Below, one piece after another: positions 10,166 through 23,500 of a stretch of 64,000 nt of DNA; position 1 is the stretch's first letter, and each line of letters starts with the position of its first letter. The notes under the pieces were generated by a model, which saw nothing but the letters and a program-made list of their open reading frames with translations, searched no databases and was not told the origin of the DNA. The position numbers and the translations under genes were made by a program. The stretch is from contig NC_092569.1 of NCBI RefSeq assembly GCF_037975245.1, positions 25,033,168 through 25,097,167 on the forward strand, read 5' to 3'. The DNA comes from Apostichopus japonicus. Its lineage: Eukaryota > Echinodermata > Holothuroidea > Aspidochirotida > Stichopodidae.

Positions 10166-13100
10166 ATGCAGGCACCCGCTGTAAAAGATCGGCAAAAGAC
10201 GCCACCACCGGGGTTCGAACCGGCGATGCAAAAGAGAGCCTCGCTCATCAGCTCTTACAGTGCGCCAAGCCATCGCGCCACTGTATGGACTGAGATATTA
10301 GGCCGATTAACTAATACTTACAGCTCCCTATGCAGGCACCCGCTGTAAAAGATCGGCAAAAGACGCCACCACCGGGGTTCGAACCGGCGATGCAAAAGAG
10401 AATCTCGCTCATCAGCTCTTACAGTGCGCCAAGCCATCGCGCCACTGTATGGACTGAGATATTAGGCCGATTAACTAATACTTACAGCTCCCTATGCAGG
10501 CACCCGCTGTAAAAGATCGGCAAAAGACGCCACCACCGGGGTTCGAACCGGCGATGCAAAAGAGAGCCTCGCTCATCAGCTCTTACAGTGCGCCAAGCCA
10601 TCGCGCCACTGTATGGACTGAGATATTAGGCCGATTAACTAATACTTACAGCTCCCTATGCAGGCACCCGCTGTAAAAGATCGGCAAAAGACGCCACCAC
10701 CGGGGTTCGAACCGGCGATGCAAAAGAGAGCCTCGCTCATCAGCTCTTACAGTGCGCCAAGCCATCGCGCCACTGTATGGACTGAGATATTAGGCCGATT
10801 AACTAATACTTACAGCTCCCTATGCAGGCACCCGCTGTAAAAGATCGGCAAAAGACGCCACCACCGGGGTTCGAACCGGCGATGCAAAAGAGAGCCTCGC
10901 TCATCAGCTCTTACAGTGCGCCAAGCCATCGCGCCACTGTATGGACTGAGATATTAGGCCGATTAACTAATACTTACAGCTCCCTATGCAGGCACCCGCT
11001 GTAAAAGATCGGCAAAAGACGCCACCACCGGGGTTCGAACCGGCGATGCAAAAGAGAGCCTCGCTCATCAGCTCTTACAGTGCGCCAAGCCATCGCGCCA
11101 CTGTATGGACTGAGATATTAGGCCGATTAACTAATACTTACAGCTCCCTATGCAGGCACCCGCTGTAAAAGATCGGCAAAAGACGCCACCACCGGGGTTC
11201 GAACCGGCGATGCAAAAGAGAGCCTCGCTCATCAGCTCTTACAGTGCGCCAAGCCATCGCGCCACTGTATGGACTGAGATATTAGGCCGATTAACTAATA
11301 CTTACAGCTCCCTATGCAGGCACCCGCTGTAAAAGATCGGCAAAAGACGCCACCACCGGGGTTCGAACCGGCGATGCAAAAGAGAGCCTCGCTCATCAGC
11401 TCTTACAGTGCGCCAAGCCATCGCGCCACTGTATGGACTGAGATATTAGGCCGATTAACTAATACTTACAGCTCCCTATGCAGGCACCCGCTGTAAAAGA
11501 TCGGCAAAAGACGCCACCACCGGGGTTCGAACCGGCGATGCAAAAGAGAGCCTCGCTCATCAGCTCTTACAGTGCGCCAAGCCATCGCGCCACTGTATGG
11601 ACTGAGATATTAGGCCGATTAACTAATACTTACAGCTCCCTATGCAGGCACCCGCTGTAAAAGATCGGCAAAAGACGCCACCACCGGGGTTCGAACCGGC
11701 GATGCAAAAGAGAGCCTCGCTCATCAGCTCTTACAGTGCGCCAAGCCATCGCGCCACTGTATGGACTGAGATATTAGGCCGATTAACTAATACTTACAGC
11801 TCCCTATGCAGGCACCCGCTGTAAAAGATCGGCAAAAGACGCCACCACCGGGGTTCGAACCGGCGATGCAAAAGAGAGCCTCGCTCATCAGCTCTTACAG
11901 TGCGCCAAGCCATCGCGCCACTGTATGGACTGAGATATTAGGCCGATTAACTAATACTTACAGCTCCCTATGCAGGCACCCGCTGTAAAAGATCGGCAAA
12001 AGACGCCACCACCGGGGTTCGAACCGGCGATGCAAAAGAGAGCCTCGCTCATCAGCTCTTACAGTGCGCCAAGCCATCGCGCCACTGTATGGACTGAGAT
12101 ATTAGGCCGATTAACTAATACTTACAGCTCCCTATGCAGGCACCCGCTGTAAAAGATCGGCAAAAGACGCCACCACCGGGGTTCGAACCGGCGATGCAAA
12201 AGAGAGCCTCGCTCATCAGCTCTTACAGTGCGCCAAGCCATCGCGCCACTGTATGGACTGAGATATTAGGCCGATTAACTAATACTTACAGCTCCCTATG
12301 CAGGCACCCGCTGTAAAAGATCGGCAAAAGACGCCACCACCGGGGTTCGAACCGGCGATGCAAAAGAGAGCCTCGCTCATCAGCTCTTACAGTGCGCCAA
12401 GCCATCGCGCCACTGTATGGACTGAGATATTAGGCCGATTAACTAATACTTACAGCTCCCTATGCAGGCACCCGCTGTAAAAGATCGGCAAAAGACGCCA
12501 CCACCGGGGTTCGAACCGGCGATGCAAAAGAGAGCCTCGCTCATCAGCTCTTACAGTGCGCCAAGCCATCGCGCCACTGTATGGACTGAGATATTAGGCC
12601 GATTAACTAATACTTACAGCTCCCTATGCAGGCACCCGCTGTAAAAGATCGGCAAAAGACGCCACCACCGGGGTTCGAACCGGCGATGCAAAAGAGAGCC
12701 TCGCTCATCAGCTCTTACAGTGCGCCAAGCCATCGCGCCACTGTATGGACTGAGATATTAGGCCGATTAACTAATACTTACAGCTCCCTATGCAGGCACC
12801 CGCTGTAAAAGATCGGCAAAAGACGCCACCACCGGGGTTCGAACCGGCGATGCAAAAGAGAGCCTCGCTCATCAGCTCTTACAGTGCGCCAAGCCATCGC
12901 GCCACTGTATGGACTGAGATATTAGGCCGATTAACTAATACTTACAGCTCCCTATGCAGGCACCCGCTGTAAAAGATCGGCAAAAGACGCCACCACCGGG
13001 GTTCGAACCGGCGATGCAAAAGAGAGCCTCGCTCATCAGCTCTTACAGTGCGCCAAGCCATCGCGCCACTGTATGGACTGAGATATTAGGCCGATTAACT

Positions 13101-16100
13101 AATACTTACAGCTCCCTATGCAGGCACCCGCTGTAAAAGATCGGCAAAAGACGCCACCACCGGGGTTCGAACCGGCGATGCAAAAGAGAGCCTCGCTCAT
13201 CAGCTCTTACAGTGCGCCAAGCCATCGCGCCACTGTATGGACTGAGATATTAGGCCGATTAACTAATACTTACAGCTCCCTATGCAGGCACCCGCTGTAA
13301 AAGATCGGCAAAAGACGCCACCACCGGGGTTCGAACCGGCGATGCAAAAGAGAGCCTCGCTCATCAGCTCTTACAGTGCGCCAAGCCATCGCGCCACTGT
13401 ATGGACTGAGATATTAGGCCGATTAACTAATACTTACAGCTCCCTATGCAGGCACCCGCTGTAAAAGATCGGCAAAAGACGCCACCACCGGGGTTCGAAC
13501 CGGCGATGCAAAAGAGAGCCTCGCTCATCAGCTCTTACAGTGCGCCAAGCCATCGCGCCACTGTATGGACTGAGATATTAGGCCGATTAACTAATACTTA
13601 CAGCTCCCTATGCAGGCACCCGCTGTAAAAGATCGGCAAAAGACGCCACCACCGGGGTTCGAACCGGCGATGCAAAAGAGAGCCTCGCTCATCAGCTCTT
13701 ACAGTGCGCCAAGCCATCGCGCCACTGTATGGACTGAGATATTAGGCCGATTAACTAATACTTACAGCTCCCTATGCAGGCACCCGCTGTAAAAGATCGG
13801 CAAAAGACGCCACCACCGGGGTTCGAACCGGCGATGCAAAAGAGAGCCTCGCTCATCAGCTCTTACAGTGCGCCAAGCCATCGCGCCACTGTATGGACTG
13901 AGATATTAGGCCGATTAACTAATACTTACAGCTCCCTATGCAGGCACCCGCTGTAAAAGATCGGCAAAAGACGCCACCACCGGGGTTCGAACCGGCGATG
14001 CAAAAGAGAGCCTCGCTCATCAGCTCTTACAGTGCGCCAAGCCATCGCGCCACTGTATGGACTGAGATATTAGGCCGATTAACTAATACTTACAGCTCCC
14101 TATGCAGGCACCCGCTGTAAAAGATCGGCAAAAGACGCCACCACCGGGGTTCGAACCGGCGATGCAAAAGAGAGCCTCGCTCATCAGCTCTTACAGTGCG
14201 CCAAGCCATCGCGCCACTGTATGGACTGAGATATTAGGCCGATTAACTAATACTTACAGCTCCCTATGCAGGCACCCGCTGTAAAAGATCGGCAAAAGAC
14301 GCCACCACCGGGGTTCGAACCGGCGATGCAAAAGAGAGCCTCGCTCATCAGCTCTTACAGTGCGCCAAGCCATCGCGCCACTGTATGGACTGAGATATTA
14401 GGCCGATTAACTAATACTTACAGCTCCCTATGCAGGCACCCGCTGTAAAAGATCGGCAAAAGACGCCACCACCGGGGTTCGAACCGGCGATGCAAAAGAG
14501 AGCCTCGCTCATCAGCTCTTACAGTGCGCCAAGCCATCGCGCCACTGTATGGACTGAGATATTAGGCCGATTAACTAATACTTACAGCTCCCTATGCAGG
14601 CACCCGCTGTAAAAGATCGGCAAAAGACGCCACCACCGGGGTTCGAACCGGCGATGCAAAAGAGAGCCTCGCTCATCAGCTCTTACAGTGCGCCAAGCCA
14701 TCGCGCCACTGTATGGACTGAGATATTAGGCCGATTAACTAATACTTACAGCTCCCTATGCAGGCACCCGCTGTAAAAGATCGGCAAAAGACGCCACCAC
14801 CGGGGTTCGAACCGGCGATGCAAAAGAGAGCCTCGCTCATCAGCTCTTACAGTGCGCCAAGCCATCGCGCCACTGTATGGACTGAGATATTAGGCCGATT
14901 AACTAATACTTACAGCTCCCTATGCAGGCACCCGCTGTAAAAGATCGGCAAAAGACGCCACCACCGGGGTTCGAACCGGCGATGCAAAAGAGAGCCTCGC
15001 TCATCAGCTCTTACAGTGCGCCAAGCCATCGCGCCACTGTATGGACTGAGATATTAGGCCGATTAACTAATACTTACAGCTCCCTATGCAGGCACCCGCT
15101 GTAAAAGATCGGCAAAAGACGCCACCACCGGGGTTCGAACCGGCGATGCAAAAGAGAGCCTCGCTCATCAGCTCTTACAGTGCGCCAAGCCATCGCGCCA
15201 CTGTATGGACTGAGATATTAGGCCGATTAACTAATACTTACAGCTCCCTATGCAGGCACCCGCTGTAAAAGATCGGCAAAAGACGCCACCACCGGGGTTC
15301 GAACCGGCGATGCAAAAGAGAGCCTCGCTCATCAGCTCTTACAGTGCGCCAAGCCATCGCGCCACTGTATGGACTGAGATATTAGGCCGATTAACTAATA
15401 CTTACAGCTCCCTATGCAGGCACCCGCTGTAAAAGATCGGCAAAAGACGCCACCACCGGGGTTCGAACCGGCGATGCAAAAGAGAGCCTCGCTCATCAGC
15501 TCTTACAGTGCGCCAAGCCATCGCGCCACTGTATGGACTGAGATATTAGGCCGATTAACTAATACTTACAGCTCCCTATGCAGGCACCCGCTGTAAAAGA
15601 TCGGCAAAAGACGCCACCACCGGGGTTCGAACCGGCGATGCAAAAGAGAGCCTCGCTCATCAGCTCTTACAGTGCGCCAAGCCATCGCGCCACTGTATGG
15701 ACTGAGATATTAGGCCGATTAACTAATACTTACAGCTCCCTATGCAGGCACCCGCTGTAAAAGATCGGCAAAAGACGCCACCACCGGGGTTCGAACCGGC
15801 GATGCAAAAGAGAGCCTCGCTCATCAGCTCTTACAGTGCGCCAAGCCATCGCGCCACTGTATGGACTGAGATATTAGGCCGATTAACTAATACTTACAGC
15901 TCCCTATGCAGGCACCCGCTGTAAAAGATCGGCAAAAGACGCCACCACCGGGGTTCGAACCGGCGATGCAAAAGAGAGCCTCGCTCATCAGCTCTTACAG
16001 TGCGCCAAGCCATCGCGCCACTGTATGGACTGAGATATTAGGCCGATTAACTAATACTTACAGCTCCCTATGCAGGCACCCGCTGTAAAAGATCGGCAAA

Positions 16101-17545
16101 AGACGCCACCACCGGGGTTCGAACCGGCGATGCAAAAGAGAGCCTCGCTCATCAGCTCTTACAGTGCGCCAAGCCATCGCGCCACTGTATGGACTGAGAT
16201 ATTAGGCCGATTAACTAATACTTACAGCTCCCTATGCAGGCACCCGCTGTAAAAGATCGGCAAAAGACGCCACCACCGGGGTTCGAACCGGCGATGCAAA
16301 AGAGAGCCTCGCTCATCAGCTCTTACAGTGCGCCAAGCCATCGCGCCACTGTATGGACTGAGATATTAGGCCGATTAACTAATACTTACAGCTCCCTATG
16401 CAGGCACCCGCTGTAAAAGATCGGCAAAAGACGCCACCACCGGGGTTCGAACCGGCGATGCAAAAGAGAGCCTCGCTCATCAGCTCTTACAGTGCGCCAA
16501 GCCATCGCGCCACTGTATGGACTGAGATATTAGGCCGATTAACTAATACTTACAGCTCCCTATGCAGGCACCCGCTGTAAAAGATCGGCAAAAGACGCCA
16601 CCACCGGGGTTCGAACCGGCGATGCAAAAGAGAGCCTCGCTCATCAGCTCTTACAGTGCGCCAAGCCATCGCGCCACTGTATGGACTGAGATATTAGGCC
16701 GATTAACTAATACTTACAGCTCCCTATGCAGGCACCCGCTGTAAAAGATCGGCAAAAGACGCCACCACCGGGGTTCGAACCGGCGATGCAAAAGAGAGCC
16801 TCGCTCATCAGCTCTTACAGTGCGCCAAGCCATCGCGCCACTGTATGGACTGAGATATTAGGCCGATTAACTAATACTTACAGCTCCCTATGCAGGCACC
16901 CGCTGTAAAAGATCGGCAAAAGACGCCACCACCGGGGTTCGAACCGGCGATGCAAAAGAGAGCCTCGCTCATCAGCTCTTACAGTGCGCCAAGCCATCGC
17001 GCCACTGTATGGACTGAGATATTAGGCCGATTAACTAATACTTACAGCTCCCTATGCAGGCACCCGCTGTAAAAGATCGGCAAAAGACGCCACCACCGGG
17101 GTTCGAACCGGCGATGCAAAAGAGAGCCTCGCTCATCAGCTCTTACAGTGCGCCAAGCCATCGCGCCACTGTATGGACTGAGATATTAGGCCGATTAACT
17201 AATACTTACAGCTCCCTATGCAGGCACCCGCTGTAAAAGATCGGCAAAAGACGCCACCACCGGGGTTCGAACCGGCGATGCAAAAGAGAGCCTCGCTCAT
17301 CAGCTCTTACAGTGCGCCAAGCCATCGCGCCACTGTATGGACTGAGATATTAGGCCGATTAACTAATACTTACAGCTCCCTATGCAGGCACCCGCTGTAA
17401 AAGATCGGCAAAAGACGCCACCACCGGGGTTCGAACCGGCGATGCAAAAGAGAGCCTCGCTCATCAGCTCTTACAGTGCGCCAAGCCATCGCGCCACTGT
17501 ATGGACTGAGATATTAGGCCGATTAACTAATACTTACAGCTCCCT
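10166..17545. repeat. Consensus block, 45 units, near-uniform
   Basis: Forty-five 164-bp units of the consensus type. Only unit 10330 differs visibly, with GAATCTCG in place of GAGCCTCG. The 43 units from 10494 onward read the same as far as I can tell by eye, which implies very recent homogenisation or amplification. Confidence 0.93.
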
Positions 17546-20500
17546 ATGCAGGCACCCGCTGTAAAAGATCGGCAAAAGACGCCACCACCGGGGTTCGAAC
17601 CGGCGATGCAAAAGAGAGCCTCGCTCATCAGCTCTTACAGTGCGCCAAGCCATCGCGCCACTGTATGGACTGAGATATTAGGCCGATTAACTAATACTCA
17701 CAGCTCCCTATGCAGGCACCCGCTGTAAAAGATCGGCAAAAGACGCCACCACCGGGGTTCGAACCGGCGATGCAAAAGAGAGCCTCGCTCATCAGCTCTT
17801 ACAGTGCGCCAAGCCATCGCGCCACTGTATGGACTGAGATATTAGGCCGATTAACTAATACTCACAGCTCCCTATGCAGGCACCCGCTGTAAAAGATCGG
17901 CAAAAGACGCCACCACCGGGGTTCGAACCGGCGATGCAAAAGAGAGCCTCGCTCATCAGCTCTTACAGTGCGCCAAGCCATCGCGCCACTGTATGGACTG
18001 AGATATTAGGCCGATTAACTAATACTCACAGCTCCCTATGCAGGCACCCGCTGTAAAAGATCGGCAAAAGACGCCACCACCGGGGTTCGAACCGGCGATG
18101 CAAAAGAGAGCCTCGCTCATCAGCTCTTACAGTGCGCCAAGCCATCGCGCCACTGTATGGACTGAGATATTAGGCCGATTAACTAATACTCACAGCTCCC
18201 TATGCAGGCACCCGCTGTAAAAGATCGGCAAAAGACGCCACCACCGGGGTTCGAACCGGCGATGCAAAAGAGAGCCTCGCTCATCAGCTCTTACAGTGCG
18301 CCAAGCCATCGCGCCACTGTATGGACTGAGATATTAGGCCGATTAACTAATACTCACAGCTCCCTATGCAGGCACCCGCTGTAAAAGATCGGCAAAAGAC
18401 GCCACCACCGGGGTTCGAACCGGCGATGCAAAAGAGAGCCTCGCTCATCAGCTCTTACAGTGCGCCAAGCCATCGCGCCACTGTATGGACTGAGATATTA
18501 GGCCGATTAACTAATACTCACAGCTCCCTATGCAGGCACCCGCTGTAAAAGATCGGCAAAAGACGCCACCACCGGGGTTCGAACCGGCGATGCAAAAGAG
18601 AGCCTCGCTCATCAGCTCTTACAGTGCGCCAAGCCATCGCGCCACTGTATGGACTGAGATATTAGGCCGATTAACTAATACTCACAGCTCCCTATGCAGG
18701 CACCCGCTGTAAAAGATCGGCAAAAGACGCCACCACCGGGGTTCGAACCGGCGATGCAAAAGAGAGCCTCGCTCATCAGCTCTTACAGTGCGCCAAGCCA
18801 TCGCGCCACTGTATGGACTGAGATATTAGGCCGATTAACTAATACTCACAGCTCCCTATGCAGGCACCCGCTGTAAAAGATCGGCAAAAGACGCCACCAC
18901 CGGGGTTCGAACCGGCGATGCAAAAGAGAGCCTCGCTCATCAGCTCTTACAGTGCGCCAAGCCATCGCGCCACTGTATGGACTGAGATATTAGGCCGATT
19001 AACTAATACTCACAGCTCCCTATGCAGGCACCCGCTGTAAAAGATCGGCAAAAGACGCCACCACCGGGGTTCGAACCGGCGATGCAAAAGAGAGCCTCGC
19101 TCATCAGCTCTTACAGTGCGCCAAGCCATCGCGCCACTGTATGGACTGAGATATTAGGCCGATTAACTAATACTCACAGCTCCCTATGCAGGCACCCGCT
19201 GTAAAAGATCGGCAAAAGACGCCACCACCGGGGTTCGAACCGGCGATGCAAAAGAGAGCCTCGCTCATCAGCTCTTACAGTGCGCCAAGCCATCGCGCCA
19301 CTGTATGGACTGAGATATTAGGCCGATTAACTAATACTCACAGCTCCCTATGCAGGCACCCGCTGTAAAAGATCGGCAAAAGACGCCACCACCGGGGTTC
19401 GAACCGGCGATGCAAAAGAGAGCCTCGCTCATCAGCTCTTACAGTGCGCCAAGCCATCGCGCCACTGTATGGACTGAGATATTAGGCCGATTAACTAATA
19501 CTCACAGCTCCCTATGCAGGCACCCGCTGTAAAAGATCGGCAAAAGACGCCACCACCGGGGTTCGAACCGGCGATGCAAAAGAGAGCCTCGCTCATCAGC
19601 TCTTACAGTGCGCCAAGCCATCGCGCCACTGTATGGACTGAGATATTAGGCCGATTAACTAATACTCACAGCTCCCTATGCAGGCACCCGCTGTAAAAGA
19701 TCGGCAAAAGACGCCACCACCGGGGTTCGAACCGGCGATGCAAAAGAGAGCCTCGCTCATCAGCTCTTACAGTGCGCCAAGCCATCGCGCCACTGTATGG
19801 ACTGAGATATTAGGCCGATTAACTAATACTCACAGCTCCCTATGCAGGCACCCGCTGTAAAAGATCGGCAAAAGACGCCACCACCGGGGTTCGAACCGGC
19901 GATGCAAAAGAGAGCCTCGCTCATCAGCTCTTACAGTGCGCCAAGCCATCGCGCCACTGTATGGACTGAGATATTAGGCCGATTAACTAATACTCACAGC
20001 TCCCTATGCAGGCACCCGCTGTAAAAGATCGGCAAAAGACGCCACCACCGGGGTTCGAACCGGCGATGCAAAAGAGAGCCTCGCTCATCAGCTCTTACAG
20101 TGCGCCAAGCCATCGCGCCACTGTATGGACTGAGATATTAGGCCGATTAACTAATACTCACAGCTCCCTATGCAGGCACCCGCTGTAAAAGATCGGCAAA
20201 AGACGCCACCACCGGGGTTCGAACCGGCGATGCAAAAGAGAGCCTCGCTCATCAGCTCTTACAGTGCGCCAAGCCATCGCGCCACTGTATGGACTGAGAT
20301 ATTAGGCCGATTAACTAATACTCACAGCTCCCTATGCAGGCACCCGCTGTAAAAGATCGGCAAAAGACGCCACCACCGGGGTTCGAACCGGCGATGCAAA
20401 AGAGAGCCTCGCTCATCAGCTCTTACAGTGCGCCAAGCCATCGCGCCACTGTATGGACTGAGATATTAGGCCGATTAACTAATACTCACAGCTCCCTATG

Positions 20501-23500
20501 CAGGCACCCGCTGTAAAAGATCGGCAAAAGACGCCACCACCGGGGTTCGAACCGGCGATGCAAAAGAGAGCCTCGCTCATCAGCTCTTACAGTGCGCCAA
20601 GCCATCGCGCCACTGTATGGACTGAGATATTAGGCCGATTAACTAATACTCACAGCTCCCTATGCAGGCACCCGCTGTAAAAGATCGGCAAAAGACGCCA
20701 CCACCGGGGTTCGAACCGGCGATGCAAAAGAGAGCCTCGCTCATCAGCTCTTACAGTGCGCCAAGCCATCGCGCCACTGTATGGACTGAGATATTAGGCC
20801 GATTAACTAATACTCACAGCTCCCTATGCAGGCACCCGCTGTAAAAGATCGGCAAAAGACGCCACCACCGGGGTTCGAACCGGCGATGCAAAAGAGAGCC
20901 TCGCTCATCAGCTCTTACAGTGCGCCAAGCCATCGCGCCACTGTATGGACTGAGATATTAGGCCGATTAACTAATACTCACAGCTCCCTATGCAGGCACC
21001 CGCTGTAAAAGATCGGCAAAAGACGCCACCACCGGGGTTCGAACCGGCGATGCAAAAGAGAGCCTCGCTCATCAGCTCTTACAGTGCGCCAAGCCATCGC
21101 GCCACTGTATGGACTGAGATATTAGGCCGATTAACTAATACTCACAGCTCCCTATGCAGGCACCCGCTGTAAAAGATCGGCAAAAGACGCCACCACCGGG
21201 GTTCGAACCGGCGATGCAAAAGAGAGCCTCGCTCATCAGCTCTTACAGTGCGCCAAGCCATCGCGCCACTGTATGGACTGAGATATTAGGCCGATTAACT
21301 AATACTCACAGCTCCCTATGCAGGCACCCGCTGTAAAAGATCGGCAAAAGACGCCACCACCGGGGTTCGAACCGGCGATGCAAAAGAGAGCCTCGCTCAT
21401 CAGCTCTTACAGTGCGCCAAGCCATCGCGCCACTGTATGGACTGAGATATTAGGCCGATTAACTAATACTCACAGCTCCCTATGCAGGCACCCGCTGTAA
21501 AAGATCGGCAAAAGACGCCACCACCGGGGTTCGAACCGGCGATGCAAAAGAGAGCCTCGCTCATCAGCTCTTACAGTGCGCCAAGCCATCGCGCCACTGT
21601 ATGGACTGAGATATTAGGCCGATTAACTAATACTCACAGCTCCCTATGCAGGCACCCGCTGTAAAAGATCGGCAAAAGACGCCACCACCGGGGTTCGAAC
21701 CGGCGATGCAAAAGAGAGCCTCGCTCATCAGCTCTTACAGTGCGCCAAGCCATCGCGCCACTGTATGGACTGAGATATTAGGCCGATTAACTAATACTCA
21801 CAGCTCCCTATGCAGGCACCCGCTGTAAAAGATCGGCAAAAGACGCCACCACCGGGGTTCGAACCGGCGATGCAAAAGAGAGCCTCGCTCATCAGCTCTT
21901 ACAGTGCGCCAAGCCATCGCGCCACTGTATGGACTGAGATATTAGGCCGATTAACTAATACTCACAGCTCCCTATGCAGGCAGCCGCTGTAAAAGATCGG
22001 CAAAAGACGCCACCACCGGGGTTCGAACCGGCGATGCAAAAGAGAGCCTCGCTCATCAGCTCTTACAGTGCGCCAAGCCATCGCGCCACTGTATGGACTG
22101 AGATATTAGGCCGATTAACTAATACTCACAGCTCCCTATGCAGGCAGCCGCTGTAAAAGATCGGCAAAAGACGCCACCACCGGGGTTCGAACCGGCGATG
22201 CAAAAGAGAGCCTCGCTCATCAGCTCTTACAGTGCGCCAAGCCATCGCGCCACTGTATGGACTGAGATATTAGGCCGATTAACTAATACTCACAGCTCCC
22301 TATGCAGGCAGCCGCTGTAAAAGATCGGCAAAAGACGCCACCACCGGGGTTCGAACCGGCGATGCAAAAGAGAGCCTCGCTCATCAGCTCTTACAGTGCG
22401 CCAAGCCATCGCGCCACTGTATGGACTGAGATATTAGGCCGATTAACTAATACTCACAGCTCCCTATGCAGGCAGCCGCTGTAAAAGATCGGCAAAAGAC
22501 GCCACCACCGGGGTTCGAACCGGCGATGCAAAAGAGAGCCTCGCTCATCAGCTCTTACAGTGCGCCAAGCCATCGCGCCACTGTATGGACTGAGATATTA
22601 GGCCGATTAACTAATACTCACAGCTCCCTATGCAGGCAGCCGCTGTAAAAGATCGGCAAAAGACGCCACCACCGGGGTTCGAACCGGCGATGCAAAAGAG
22701 AGCCTCGCTCATCAGCTCTTACAGTGCGCCAAGCCATCGCGCCACTGTATGGACTGAGATATTAGGCCGATTAACTAATACTCACAGCTCCCTATGCAGG
22801 CACCCGCTGTAAAAGATCGGCAAAAGACGCCACCACCGGGGTTCGAACCGGCGATGCAAAAGAGAGCCTCGCTCATCAGCTCTTACAGTGCGCCAAGCCA
22901 TCGCGCCACTGTATGGACTGAGATATTAGGCCGATTAACTAATACTCACAGCTCCCTATGCAGGCACCCGCTGTAAAAGATCGGCAAAAGACGCCACCAC
23001 CGGGGTTCGAACCGGCGATGCAAAAGAGAGCCTCGCTCATCAGCTCTTACAGTGCGCCAAGCCATCGCGCCACTGTATGGACTGAGATATTAGGCCGATT
23101 AACTAATACTCACAGCTCCCTATGCAGGCACCCGCTGTAAAAGATCGGCAAAAGACGCCACCACCGGGGTTCGAACCGGCGATGCAAAAGAGAGCCTCGC
23201 TCATCAGCTCTTACAGTGCGCCAAGCCATCGCGCCACTGTATGGACTGAGATATTAGGCCGATTAACTAATACTCACAGCTCCCTATGCAGGCACCCGCT
23301 GTAAAAGATCGGCAAAAGACGCCACCACCGGGGTTCGAACCGGCGATGCAAAAGAGAGCCTCGCTCATCAGCTCTTACAGTGCGCCAAGCCATCGCGCCA
23401 CTGTATGGACTGAGATATTAGGCCGATTAACTAATACTCACAGCTCCCTATGCAGGCACCCGCTGTAAAAGATCGGCAAAAGACGCCACCACCGGGGTTC